Shown here: positions 1 through 8,664 of the stretch, piece after piece
How positions within the stretch are numbered: position 1 is the first letter of the stretch
Layout: every line of letters begins with the position of its first letter
Program-made: the position numbers and the translations under genes
The notes under the pieces: model-generated
Seen by the model: the letters and a program-made list of their open reading frames with translations, nothing else
Told to the model about the DNA's origin: nothing
Database searches by the model: none
Source: Bacteroidales bacterium
GTDB taxonomy: Bacteria > Bacteroidota > Bacteroidia > Bacteroidales > Bacteroidaceae
DNA: 20,645 nucleotides
Assembly: GCA_004552155.1 (NCBI GenBank)
Contig: SFPF01000073.1
Location: 1-20,645 of the forward strand
Direction of reading: 5' to 3'

Positions 1-102
1 GGCCTGCGCCTTTTCCATGTCGCGGTGATGGGCGATGTTCTCCCCTGCGGCCTCAAACGCGTAGCCGAAGGAGGCGAGCACACTCGTCCAGCTGTCTGCG
101 CC
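1..102 (-). CDS. CAP/SCP-domain protein fragment fused in frame to mraY
   Basis: Reading on from mraY in the same frame, the peptide stops resembling MraY after NLTDGIDG. It becomes SWTSVLASFGYAFEAAGENIA, followed by HHRDMEKAQ, up to the window edge. This matches the middle of CAP/SCP-PR1 (YkwD-like) extracellular domains, where an S-W/F-x-x-V-L segment leads into the hallmark G-E-N-I-A before the N-S-x-G-H-R motif; that last motif would lie beyond the edge. MraY should have a transmembrane helix here, and this stretch is hydrophilic. The codon style resembles the murF/mraY block, so the donor is probably also a Clostridia-type genome. CAP membership is inferred from about 33 residues only. 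I read it as the result of a chimeric join at the shared D-G (bases ~100-112), not as a natural fusion. Confidence 0.45.
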
Positions 103-651
103 GTCGATGCCGTCCGTCAGGTTCACGGCGTTGACGCAGCCGACGATGACGAAGGCCGCGAAGACCATATAGACCGCCGTCGGGATCTCAAGATCGAGGT
201 TCCAGAACGGGATGTAGAGGTCGCAGGACAGATCGCCGCTTCCCTTCAGCACGAACAGGAACGCAACAGCCACGACGAGCTGCAGCAGAAATTTCTGGAT
301 GGCGGTCAGGCCGAGATTGCGCTTGAGCTTGACCTTTACAAAGTCGTCGGCGAAGCCGACAAGCCCGTAGCACAGGGCTAGGGCCAGCACATACAGGTGC
401 GTATAGGTGCGGTTCTCCGTCATGCTCTTCCAGCCGAAGAGCAACGTGCAGAGGATGATGGCCGCGATGAACATGATGCCGCCCATGGTCGGCGTGCCGG
501 CCTTGGTGTTGTGCCACTGCGGGCCGACCTCACGGATGGACTGGCCGGCGTGCAGCGCGCGCAGCATGGGGATGACGAAGCGGCCGAACAGCAGCGTCAG
601 CAAAAACGAGGCGAGCGTCGCGCCGAGAACGATAAAAAACATTGCATTCAT
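103..651 (-). CDS. mraY: Phospho-N-acetylmuramoyl-pentapeptide transferase, N-terminal part
   Basis: MraY makes lipid I by transferring phospho-MurNAc-pentapeptide from UDP to undecaprenyl phosphate at the inner membrane. The translation starts MNAMFFIVLG and shows the first hydrophobic helix, the signature KAGTPTMGG (about residues 50-58), GFADDFVKV with the conserved Asp pair (about 99-107), several further membrane helices, and NAVNLTDGIDG (about 173-183) with the catalytic-site Asp. About 183 residues of the usual ~320 are present. The rest is replaced in frame by an unrelated CAP-like sequence. The start at 651 is supported by GGAGG about 7 bases upstream, a Shine-Dalgarno site unusual for Bacteroidetes but normal for Firmicutes. 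It overlaps the murF stop (ATGA). Family assignment is very secure; the donor is most likely Clostridia/Oscillospiraceae, by motif wording and murF-mraY order. Confidence 0.9.
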
Positions 652-1689
652 ACAGGATTCCTCCGAGCCTTCGCGCGCATTTTCAGCATGTGGGCCAGAT
701 CCTCATGCGTGTCAAAATGCTCAATGAGCTTCTGCTTCATGCCGCCGGTGATCGCGCCGGAGACCATGCGCTCGGCGTTGACGCCGTAGGTGTAGAGCAT
801 GTCGGCCTTCGTCGCGGCGATGCGGCCGATGCGGTAATGCTCGGCCGCGGAGCGGTTGCCGAGCTCGAGCATATCGCCCAGAACCGCGATGCAGCGGCCG
901 TTTGTGCGCGAGCGGAAGCCCGCAAGGATTTCCAGCGCAGCCTCCGTCGACTCCGGGCCCGCGTTGTAGCAGTCCTCGATGATGGTAAAGCCGGCGCGCT
1001 CATAGATCTTCTGGCGCATGCCGGTGTTGTGGAAGCTGGAGATCTGCGCCTGGATCGTCTCGGGCGGAACCTTCAGAAGAAGGGCGGACGTGACGGCAGC
1101 CAGCGTGTTATAGACCGTATGGCGGCCCAGAACGGGCACGAACAGCTCGAACCGGTGGCCGAAGCCGCTGACCACGAAGCGCATGCCGTCGTCAAGCTCC
1201 TGAATGTCGGTCGCAAGCACGTCGCAGGCGTGGTTTTCGACGCCGTAATAGTATTTTTTGTGTCCGCCGTCGGCACGCACGTTCCACAGAAGCGGTTCGT
1301 CGCCGTTGAAGACGCCGACGCCGTCTTCCGGCACGCCGCGGAAAATTTCGAGCTTGGCCTGCAGGATGCCCTCGCGGGAGCCGAGATGCTCGATGTGCAT
1401 GGTACCGATGTTGGTGATGATGGCGATGTCGGGCTTTGCGATAGAGGTCAGACGGGCCATTTCTCCAAAATGATTCATGCCCAGCTCCAGAACGGCGATT
1501 TCGGTATCGTCCGGCATGTCGAGAATGGTCATGGGAAGACCGATGTTGTTGTTGTGATTGCCCTCGGTGCGGGCGGTGCGGTAGGTATGCTCGAGCATGC
1601 AGGCGGTCATTTCCTTGGTCGTCGTTTTGCCGACGCTGCCGGTGATGCCGACGACAGTCAGGCCCATCTGCTCGCGGCAGGCCGCTATG

Positions 1690-1690
<1 letters not shown>
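648..1690 (-). CDS. murF: UDP-MurNAc-tripeptide:D-Ala-D-Ala ligase fragment, both ends lost
   Basis: MurF adds D-Ala-D-Ala to UDP-MurNAc-tripeptide, the last cytoplasmic step of peptidoglycan precursor synthesis. The sequence shows the P-loop VVGITGSVGKTTTKEM, the EGNHNNNIGLP segment, LELGMNHFGEM, the central-domain TNIGTMHIEHLGS, and the C-domain EDCYNAGPESTEAALE and AVLGDMLELG. Two parts are missing. The N-terminal substrate-binding domain (roughly the first 90 residues) is absent: the frame opens only about 20 residues before the P-loop and becomes antiparallel lon sequence upstream. The extreme C-terminus is also cut: LAHMLKMRAK is followed at once by ARRNPV and stop, where the family continues with a G-D-V-x-L-F-K-G-S-R-G-M-type segment. 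The murF-mraY order is typical of Firmicutes division/wall clusters. The fragment could not encode an active ligase as written. The in-frame ATG at 1721 lies inside lon-derived sequence and is not a real start. Confidence 0.88.
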
Positions 1691-4086
<2,396 letters not shown>

Positions 4087-4104
4087 ATATGTTGTATGTA
4101 TATA

Positions 4105-4298
4105 GAGGTGGGCTCTATTAATTCGCTTTGTCAGATTTTGGATTTATTTTCGAGGATAAATGTAAGTTGAAGAGGGAGCGTAGCGGGCTACGTGACCGAT
4201 GAAACTTACAATTTAGACCGAAAAGAAACCAAAAGATGACAAAACGTCAACCCAAAATTACTAACACTTTATCGGTGGGAATTGATAGAACCCACCTC
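4105..4298. repeat. MITE-like long imperfect palindrome (194 bp)
   Basis: The ends are 20-bp inverted repeats: GAGGTGGGCTCTATTAATTC at 4105-4124 and GAATTGATAGAACCCACCTC at 4279-4298, matching at 18 of 20 positions. Pairing continues inward: CTTTGTCAGATTTTGG near 4125 pairs with CCAAAAGATGACAAAAC near 4230, and GTAAGTT near 4160 with AACTTAC near 4202. The centre is the perfect hairpin CGTAGC-GG-GCTACG. There is no coding capacity and no clear target duplication. The size, terminal repeats and lack of a transposase fit a miniature inverted-repeat element. It lies between lon and the tRNA, so it probably sits in the lon 5' untranslated region. A large structured regulatory leader is the alternative. 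Confidence 0.65.
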
Positions 4299-4313
4299 AA
4301 ACGTAAATTGCTG

Positions 4314-4321
4314 CAAATTTA
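4314..4321 (-). promoter_or_regulatory. Candidate Bacteroidetes -7 box for lon
   Basis: On the minus strand the bases read TAAATTTG followed by C, a full match to the Bacteroidetes TAnnTTTG box. No good TTTG is visible at the -33 distance. If used, the transcript would contain the whole 194-bp palindrome ahead of lon, a leader of roughly 220 bases. The box overlaps a small inverted repeat (GTAAATT / AATTTAC). Confidence 0.35.
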
Positions 4322-4365
4322 CGACTTTAATATAAGATAAGCGGCATTTTTGCTGCGTGCAGACA

Positions 4366-4404
4366 CAAAAAAAGCGGCGCGAAATCGTTTCGCGTCGCTT
4401 TTTG
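4366..4404 (-). terminator. Rho-independent terminator after tRNA-Ser
   Basis: On the minus strand, just after the tRNA, AAAAAGCGACGCGAAA pairs with TTTCGCGCCGCTTTTT around the loop CGA, with one A-C type mismatch in the stem, and a T run follows. The position immediately downstream of the tRNA 3' end supports intrinsic termination separating the tRNA from lon. Confidence 0.8.
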
Positions 4405-4492
4405 CGGAAAGTGAGGGATTCAAACCCCCGGTACAGCAAAGCCGTACAGCGGATTTCGAGTCCGCCCCGATCGATCACTCCGGCAACTTTCC
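4405..4492 (-). tRNA. tRNA-Ser (anticodon CGA)
   Basis: The minus strand gives a class II tRNA of 88 bases. The acceptor stem is GGAAAGT paired with ACTTTCC, with discriminator G. Then come TG, a D-arm starting CCGGAGTGATCGATC, an anticodon stem GCGGA/TCCGC with loop CTCGAAA (anticodon CGA, reading UCG serine codons), a long variable arm TGTACGGC..GCTGTACC typical of serine tRNAs, and a T-arm GGGGG-TTTGAAT-CCCTC. The D-arm and anticodon region closely resemble other bacterial tRNA-Ser(CGA). CCA is not encoded, so the cca product must add it. A promoter upstream and an intrinsic terminator downstream suggest a single-gene transcript. Confidence 0.95.
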
Positions 4493-4515
4493 AGTTTCAT
4501 TTGCTTTTTGCAGTG

Positions 4516-4547
4516 CAAAATTACGCATTTTCCCGATACCGCCCAAT
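4516..4547 (-). promoter_or_regulatory. Probable promoter of tRNA-Ser
   Basis: On the minus strand TAATTTTG (4523 to 4516) matches the -7 TAnnTTTG box. Twenty bases upstream is ATTG, close to the -33 TTTG. The tRNA begins about 24 bases after the -7 box, a sensible distance. Confidence 0.5.
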
Positions 4548-4632
4548 TTTATCGTAAAAAATTTAATATGGCTTGCTGTATAGAGTATACTTTCAATATG
4601 GTTCCTTTAGTTCCTATGACCCGCGGCGGTGG

Positions 4633-5157
4633 TTATTCAGCAATCCACCTGTTGATGTTGGCATTAAAGACATCCTTACAATAATACGTCACGCCATTGT
4701 ATATCACTCCATCATCTGTAATAGTGAGATAATTACCGCTTGGATTCCAATTGCTGTCCATTACGAGTAAACGGTTTCCAGACAAAGAAACTGGAAAACC
4801 ATATAAATCAGTAATTTCTCCTTTCCATACGCTCTCTCCACCTAAGAAGCCATTGAATGTCTCCGGCACTTCAGGTGTCATGTACTTGCAATTGGAAACC
4901 GATGGGTAATAAACAACATAATTGTATTGCACATCCAATCCTTTGGCTTCAAGATACATCCAACTGGTGGAACCATAAGCATAATCCGTTCTGGTAGGTT
5001 TAGAGAGATACTTACCGGAAATGGTACTCCAATCATAGGAACTTCCGTTAGTTGACGGATCCTTCTCATCGTCATCATCGCTACTACATCCTGCTACGCA
5101 GAAAGGAAGTGACAATAGGCTCAACGCCACTAAACTTCTACAGATTACTTTTAACAT
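4633..5157 (-). CDS. Surface-exposed lipoprotein of unknown function
   Basis: This is a 174-residue product. I chose the start at 5157 (MLKVICRSLVALSLLSL) because it gives a compact signal peptide ending in the lipobox FCVAGC; an upstream ATG at 5199 would add 14 unlikely residues. After the lipidated Cys the protein reads SSDDDDEKDP, the acidic lipoprotein export signal that sends Bacteroidetes lipoproteins to the outer face of the outer membrane. The mature part (~150 residues) is rich in Tyr, Gly, Asn and Ser, with likely beta strands (YLTITDDGVIYNGVTYY near the end). It has four Cys: three before or at the lipobox region and later ones in SNCKY and YYCKD that could pair. I recognise no family. 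Base composition is clearly AT-richer than the neighbours and the gene sits alone beside a transposase remnant, which suggests acquisition. Confidence 0.75.
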   Translation of the reverse strand: MLKVICRSLVALSLLSLPFCVAGCSSDDDDEKDPSTNGSSYDWSTISGKYLSKPTRTDYAYGSTSWMYLEAKGLDVQYNYVVYYPSVSNCKYMTPEVPETFNGFLGGESVWKGEITDLYGFPVSLSGNRLLVMDSNWNPSGNYLTITDDGVIYNGVTYYCKDVFNANINRWIAE

Positions 5158-5225
5158 AATGATACAATTAAAAATATGACTACCTAAATTCCGCAGCACT
5201 TTAGTTTAACCTCTTTAGAAGTACC

Positions 5226-5256
5226 TGAGCAACAAAAAAGTTGCTCATGATTTTTT
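5226..5256 (+). terminator. Hairpin with T run, terminator-like
   Basis: TGAGCAAC and GTTGCTCA form a perfect 8-bp stem around a loop of six A, followed by TGATTTTTT. It points along the plus strand, although no plus-strand gene lies upstream. It sits just before the transposase remnant. Insertion sequences often carry an inward-facing terminator at the end ahead of the transposase, so this may be part of the old element; that link is inferred. Confidence 0.5.
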
Positions 5257-5307
5257 ATGTCAGATTTTCACTTACCTTAGTACTGCAAATCAAGACAAGC
5301 AAAAATT

Positions 5308-5426
5308 ATCATGAGATAGCAAAGGTAAGCATAAAATTTGAGAAAATCACTCCTTTTGGAGGAATATTTCACGTGAAGGAGCATTTTCCCGTTTTATATA
5401 GAGTCAACAAGCAAGTGCAATATTAA
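5308..5426 (+). pseudogene. IS1380-family-like transposase, N-terminal remnant
   Basis: An open stretch ends in AKVSIKFEKITPFGGIFHV, followed by KEHFPVLYRVNKQVQY and stop. The I-T-P-F-G-G-I-F segment after a short basic lead resembles the N-terminus of IS1380-family transposases that are common in Bacteroides and Prevotella. No start codon fits well, and nothing after about 35 residues looks like a transposase, so at most a decayed or truncated end remains. The flanks are AT-rich. The assignment rests on one short motif. A chance match is possible, and the cut may have the same cause as the other deletions in this window. Confidence 0.42.
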
Positions 5427-5573
5427 GAATAATGTTTGAAGAATTCCTTCACTGGCTATACTTTCAAGATATGGCTTGCCGGTTGGAATAAACCGTGGCG
5501 GGTTTTCTTGGACATATTGCCCACGCATCGCGCCGCGCTGTCTCTTGACAGCCCGTGGCACAACCGGGCGCGT

Positions 5574-5605
5574 TTTGGCTAAACGGGCTGTTTGTTTTAT
5601 CTTTG
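5574..5605 (+). promoter_or_regulatory. Bacteroidetes-type promoter, no gene downstream
   Basis: TTTG at 5574-5577 and TATCTTTG at 5598-5605 are separated by 20 bases, the usual spacing of -33 and -7 boxes. Transcription would start near 5612 and run into a hairpin and repeats, with no plausible coding region for more than 3 kb on this strand. Confidence 0.5.
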
Positions 5606-5611
5606 CATCAG

Positions 5612-5652
5612 CAAAAAGAGGAAGAGCGCAGGCTTTTCCTCTTTTCGCGTTT
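5612..5652 (+). ncRNA. Possible small RNA (promoter plus hairpin)
   Basis: Right after the expected start point of the 5574-5605 promoter, AAAAGAGGAA (5614-5623) pairs with TTCCTCTTTT (5636-5645) around a 12-base GC-rich loop. The descending arm ends in four T and is followed by CGCGTTTT. This could be a very short structured transcript or an early terminator. No known RNA family is recognised. Confidence 0.28.
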
Positions 5653-5666
5653 TAGGGGCTAACTAT

Positions 5667-5710
5667 CCTATATGAGCGGAAAAATTGTCTTATATGACCG
5701 TAAAAATTAT
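5667..5710. repeat. Two tandem 22-bp repeats
   Basis: 5667-5688 (CCTATATGAGCGG then AAAAATTGT) and 5689-5710 (CTTATATGACCGT then AAAAATTAT) match at 18 of 22 positions. The second unit overlaps the left arm of the following inverted repeat. Paired direct repeats of this length can be protein binding sites, but no regulator is encoded nearby. Confidence 0.5.
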
Positions 5711-5810
5711 AAGCAAGCCCGTGAAAATTTGCTCGGAGATAATTTTTACGAGGTGCTTTATCGCGAAAATTTCCTTGTTTTTCGTGGAAATTTTCTCGGA
5801 GCAAATTTTC
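5699..5810. repeat. Nested and interlocking inverted repeats
   Basis: There are three perfect inverted pairs. CGTAAAAATTAT (5699-5710) pairs with ATAATTTTTACG (5739-5750). GAAAATTTGCTC (5723-5734) pairs with GAGCAAATTTTC (5799-5810). GAAAATTTCC (5765-5774) pairs with GGAAATTTTC (5786-5795). The second pair has its left arm inside the loop of the first, so the two stems interlock and could form a pseudoknot or two alternative folds. The region 5,200-6,076 otherwise contains no credible intact gene. Confidence 0.6.
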
Positions 5811-5932
5811 CTTTCCTTAATTATCTATAAATCTTTGCGCCGCGCTGCCTTAACGATTGCAAACGCAGTTTTCACTCTCTGCGCAGGGGGTGAAGCGGCA
5901 TTAACAAGTTTTGAATTACAATGTCCTGTGGC

Positions 5933-6025
5933 GTAGTGCCTTCCAGGCACATCGTCCGTTTCTCGTTTATCCGAGGACTACGTCCCCGGTTATCGTCGCT
6001 ACGCTCCGTAGTGCCTTCCAGGCAC
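5933..6025. repeat. REP-like palindromic repeat
   Basis: GTAGTGCCTTCCAGGCAC occurs exactly twice, at 5933-5950 and 6008-6025. Each copy holds the hairpin GTGCCT-TCC-AGGCAC. Between them lie smaller palindromes (GGAC-TAC-GTCC, CTACG-CTC-CGTAG). The block lies just past the pgeF stop, where such repeats commonly sit, and could help end or protect that transcript. Similar intergenic repeats are familiar from Bacteroidetes genomes, although I cannot name the class. Confidence 0.6.
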
Positions 6026-6076
6026 TTAACACCTAATTCAATCCCCGCGTTAAGAACTCCTTTCCCCAATGCCACT

Positions 6077-6892
6077 TCACTTCACCATTATTCCCGAGTA
6101 GATGCGGCCGGAGCAGATGCCGAGGCGGCGGGCAGAGAAGAAGAAGCGGGCATAATGGGTGTAGGTGCAGATGCCGCAGGCGCAGATGTTTTGAAGAGAA
6201 AGGCCGGCGGAAAGCATGGAAGAGGTGTTGGCGGCCACGAGGTCGATGTGCGGCGTGAGCCTCGGCAGAGTGGGAGAGGGGAGCAGGCGGCAAATGGCGC
6301 GGGTGTCGAAACCGGCGGCGGCAAAGGCGGCTACGACTTCTTCGCCCACCTCGAAACTTTCCTGCATGATGCACGGGCCAATCACGGCTTTGAGTTCGGA
6401 AGGCTTGGTGCCGAAGGCGGCAGACAGTTCAGCAATAGTTTTTTCAACAATACGCGCCACCGTGCCGCGCCAGCCGGCGTGGACGGCGGCTATTGCGCCG
6501 TGCGCGGCGTCGTAAAGCAAAATAGGGACGCAGTCGGCCGTGGAAATGCCGATGCACACGCCGCGCTCGGCAGTGATGAGTGCATCGGTGTCGTCGAGCA
6601 GCGCCGTTTGTTCGTCGGGAGAAAGGGAGAAGAAAGAGGAAGAAATAAGCCCGACGCGGTCGGAATGCGTTTGGCGCGGCAGCAGCAGGCGGTCGTTGGC
6701 AATTCCAAGTTTGCTGGTGAGCCATTGGCGGCATTGCGCCACGTGCTCCGTGCTGTCGCCGCAATAGTGTGTGGCGTTAAACCCCGCGTAGGCTGCGTCG
6801 GGGCGGAGCGTTGCGGCATCGGTGTCGCCGTCGTCGCGCATCGTGCTGAACGCCACTACGTTTCCCTGTGCGAAAAAAGGATATTCCAACAT
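6077..6892 (-). CDS. pgeF: Peptidoglycan editing factor PgeF (YfiH/laccase-domain family)
   Basis: This 271-residue protein belongs to the family once called polyphenol oxidase. Members remove UDP-MurNAc-L-Ser formed by mistake during wall precursor synthesis and also act on purine nucleosides. The conserved metal/catalytic triad is visible as His76 in RQTHSDRV, Cys121 in TADCVPILL and His138 in VHAGWRGT. The C-terminal CGICTYTHYARFFFSARR and GRIYSGI are also typical. The start at 6892 (MLEYPFFA) is the natural one: a longer reading upstream is only the broken holA frame. It begins two bases after the holA stop, so it is the last gene of an AMP nucleosidase-holA-pgeF unit. Length and all motifs look intact. 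Confidence 0.93.
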   Translation of the reverse strand: MLEYPFFAQGNVVAFSTMRDDGDTDAATLRPDAAYAGFNATHYCGDSTEHVAQCRQWLTSKLGIANDRLLLPRQTHSDRVGLISSSFFSLSPDEQTALLDDTDALITAERGVCIGISTADCVPILLYDAAHGAIAAVHAGWRGTVARIVEKTIAELSAAFGTKPSELKAVIGPCIMQESFEVGEEVVAAFAAAGFDTRAICRLLPSPTLPRLTPHIDLVAANTSSMLSAGLSLQNICACGICTYTHYARFFFSARRLGICSGRIYSGIMVK

Positions 6893-6894
6893 GC

Positions 6895-7799
6895 TCAGTG
6901 CAGGATAAAAAACAAGAGTTCTTTGAGCAATGCGCCGCCGTCGGGGGCTGCTCCGCCCACGCCCTTGGAACGCGCATCGGCGCTGCGCAGTTCGCCGATG
7001 ATTTGCATCACCTTCACCCCTGTGAAGGTACGCAGACCGGGCAGATACCTGCTCCGACTTTAGCGGCGCGTAGAAGGCGAGCATCAGGTTGGAGAAGAAC
7101 TTGAAAAGCACGGGCAGCACCATTTGCAGCGGATAGGTCTTTTGGTTGGCGGCGAAATATTTGGCGATGCGGTTGGCCTTAAACACGTCCTTCTTCACAA
7201 TGGCATCCTGGAGGTCGATTGTCGAGTTCCGTGGCGAGGCGGTTGAGGTCGTTGCCGATGTGGTCGGCAAGGATTTCTGCGGCGCGCGGTTCGATGTCCG
7301 CCTTGTGGCGCACGGCATAGGTGCGGATAAAGGTCGGCAACTGGTTCTCGTACATCTTTTTCGACTCGAAAAGCACGCCTTCCTTGGCCACGAGCGTGGC
7401 GAGTTTGGTGCGGCGGTCAATCGTGCCGTTTTTGTGGCAAACGATGAGCACGGTGGTGTCGAGCGGCTGCTTGAGATAAAGTTCGAGGCGGTCGAGGTTT
7501 TTCACGTTTTGCGCCTCTTTCACCACGATGGCCTGCCTGCCGCCCAGCATGGAGCGGCGGCGTGCGGCGGCGATAATCGTGTCGACGGTGATGTCCGCGC
7601 CGTAGAGCACCGTGAGGTTGAAGTCGCGGTCTTCGGGCGCAACGGCTTTATCGGCGATAAAGTCGGCGAGGCGGTCGATGTAGTAGCTCTCTTCGCCGCA
7701 CAAATAATATATGGGCTTGAACGTGCCGGCCTGCACCTCGTGCACGATGTCTTCGTAGCCGATGCCCGCTTTCTTTTTGGCAGAAGGTGTGTATGCCAC
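6895..7799 (-). pseudogene. holA: DNA polymerase III delta subunit, broken by two internal gaps
   Basis: HolA loads the beta clamp as part of the clamp loader. The first part (MAYTPSAKKKAGIGYEDIV, then FKPIYYLCGEESYYIDRLADFI) matches Bacteroidetes HolA through NDLNRLATELD. At ~7,213-7,225 the frame changes and resumes with IDLQDAIVKKDVFKANRIAKYF; about 30 residues are missing (the family has a short linker ending in an I-S-K-D-type segment). At ~7,047-7,053, after YAPLKSEQ, the frame shifts again and resumes with LRTFTGVKVMQIIGELRSADARSKGVGG to LLKELLFFILH and stop, with about 16-20 residues gone. As written, translation stops at 7179 after the first gap. Since holA is essential and the flanks are well kept, I suspect an artefact, not true decay. 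It is cotranscribed with the flanking genes (15 and 2 bases away). Confidence 0.88.
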
Positions 7800-7814
7800 G
7801 GTGATAGGAAAGAA

Positions 7815-8591
7815 TTATTGGTCGAATTTAAGGTGGCGCACGGTCTTGCGCTGCCCGATGATGAGTTTCATGGCTTCGATGCCGAGGCGCACGTGCGTGG
7901 CGGCGAAGTTTTGGGTCACGCGGTTGTCGCTTTCCTCCGTCTTCACGCCCTCCGGTTCCATCGGGTTGTCAGAAACGAGCAGCAGAGCGCCGGTGGGGAT
8001 ATGGTTGTAGAAGCCGCAGGAGAAGAGCGTTGCCGTTTCCATATCCACGGCCATGGCCCGCGTTTCGCGCAGGTATTGCTTAAACTTCTCGTCGTGCTCC
8101 CACACGCGGCGGTTGGTGGTGTAGACCGTGCCCGTCCAGTAGTCGTAACTGTTGTCGCGCAGGGCGGTGGACACGGCACGCTGCAGCATGAAGGCCGGCA
8201 GCGCGGGCACCTCGGGCGGGAAGTAGTCGTTCGACGTACCCTCCCCGCGAATGCCAGCCAGCGGCAGGATATAGTCGCCCAGCTGCGTTTTGCTGGAAAT
8301 GCCGCCGCACTTGCCGAGGAAGAGGCAGGCGGCAGGCTGAATGGCGCCAAGCAGGTCCATGATGAGCGCGGCGTTGGGGCTGCCCATGCCGAAGTTGATC
8401 ATCGTGATGCCCTCGGCCGTGACGGCGCGCATGTTTGCGCCAAAGCCAATCGGCTCAACGCCCGTTTGCTCGCAGAACATATCCACGTAGTTGTTGAAAT
8501 TCGTGAGCAGAATATGCTTGCCGAAATTTTCAAGCGGCATCTTGGTGTAGCGCACGAGCCAATTGCCCGTTATTTCCTGTTTTGTTTTCAT
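7815..8591 (-). CDS. AMP nucleosidase (short Bacteroidetes type)
   Basis: This 258-residue protein of the purine nucleoside phosphorylase/uridine phosphorylase fold is of the short kind annotated as AMP nucleosidase in Bacteroidetes, which splits AMP to adenine and ribose 5-phosphate. Visible features are the phosphate-side INFGMGSPNAA, LFLGKCGGI, the loop RGEGTSNDYFPPEVPALP, the ribose-binding Met-Glu in AVDMETATLF (base-site region), and VSDNPMEPEGVKTEESD with the catalytic Asp. The start at 8591 (MKTKQEITGNWL) matches the family N-terminus, and the protein appears complete. It is the first gene of the minus-strand unit with holA and pgeF, divergent from the HsdR-N gene across 73 bases. A nucleoside phosphorylase activity cannot be ruled out from sequence. 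Confidence 0.85.
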   Translation of the reverse strand: MKTKQEITGNWLVRYTKMPLENFGKHILLTNFNNYVDMFCEQTGVEPIGFGANMRAVTAEGITMINFGMGSPNAALIMDLLGAIQPAACLFLGKCGGISSKTQLGDYILPLAGIRGEGTSNDYFPPEVPALPAFMLQRAVSTALRDNSYDYWTGTVYTTNRRVWEHDEKFKQYLRETRAMAVDMETATLFSCGFYNHIPTGALLLVSDNPMEPEGVKTEESDNRVTQNFAATHVRLGIEAMKLIIGQRKTVRHLKFDQ

Positions 8592-8643
8592 AATTTGCTA
8601 AATTTGCAGTCAGAAAGTTTTAGGCATTATCTGCCTTGAAAGT

Positions 8644-8651
8644 TAGATTTG
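8644..8651 (+). promoter_or_regulatory. -7 box ahead of the HsdR-N gene
   Basis: TAGATTTG matches TAnnTTTG, with a weak TTTA-like element about 20 bases upstream. The start codon is only 13 bases after the box, so the transcript would have almost no leader. A second match, TAAATTTG, lies at 8599-8606 on the same strand. Confidence 0.45.
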
Positions 8652-8664
8652 CAAAAATAGCAAA

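Noticed and set aside
4405..4492. tRNA-Ser as insertion site of a genomic island
   Set aside because: The AT-rich segment lies on the 5' side of the tRNA. There is no integrase and no repeated tRNA 3' end in the window.
5667..5710. Possible CRISPR array
   Set aside because: There are only two adjoining imperfect 22-mers without spacers, and no cas genes.
5685..5936. Small plus-strand protein of 83 residues
   Set aside because: It lies across the interlocking inverted repeats and shows their palindromic codons. No start context or homology is evident.
5933..6025. Recombination or attachment site formed by the two exact 18-mers
   Set aside because: Each copy is itself a hairpin and the block looks like an ordinary intergenic REP-type repeat; no integrase is nearby.
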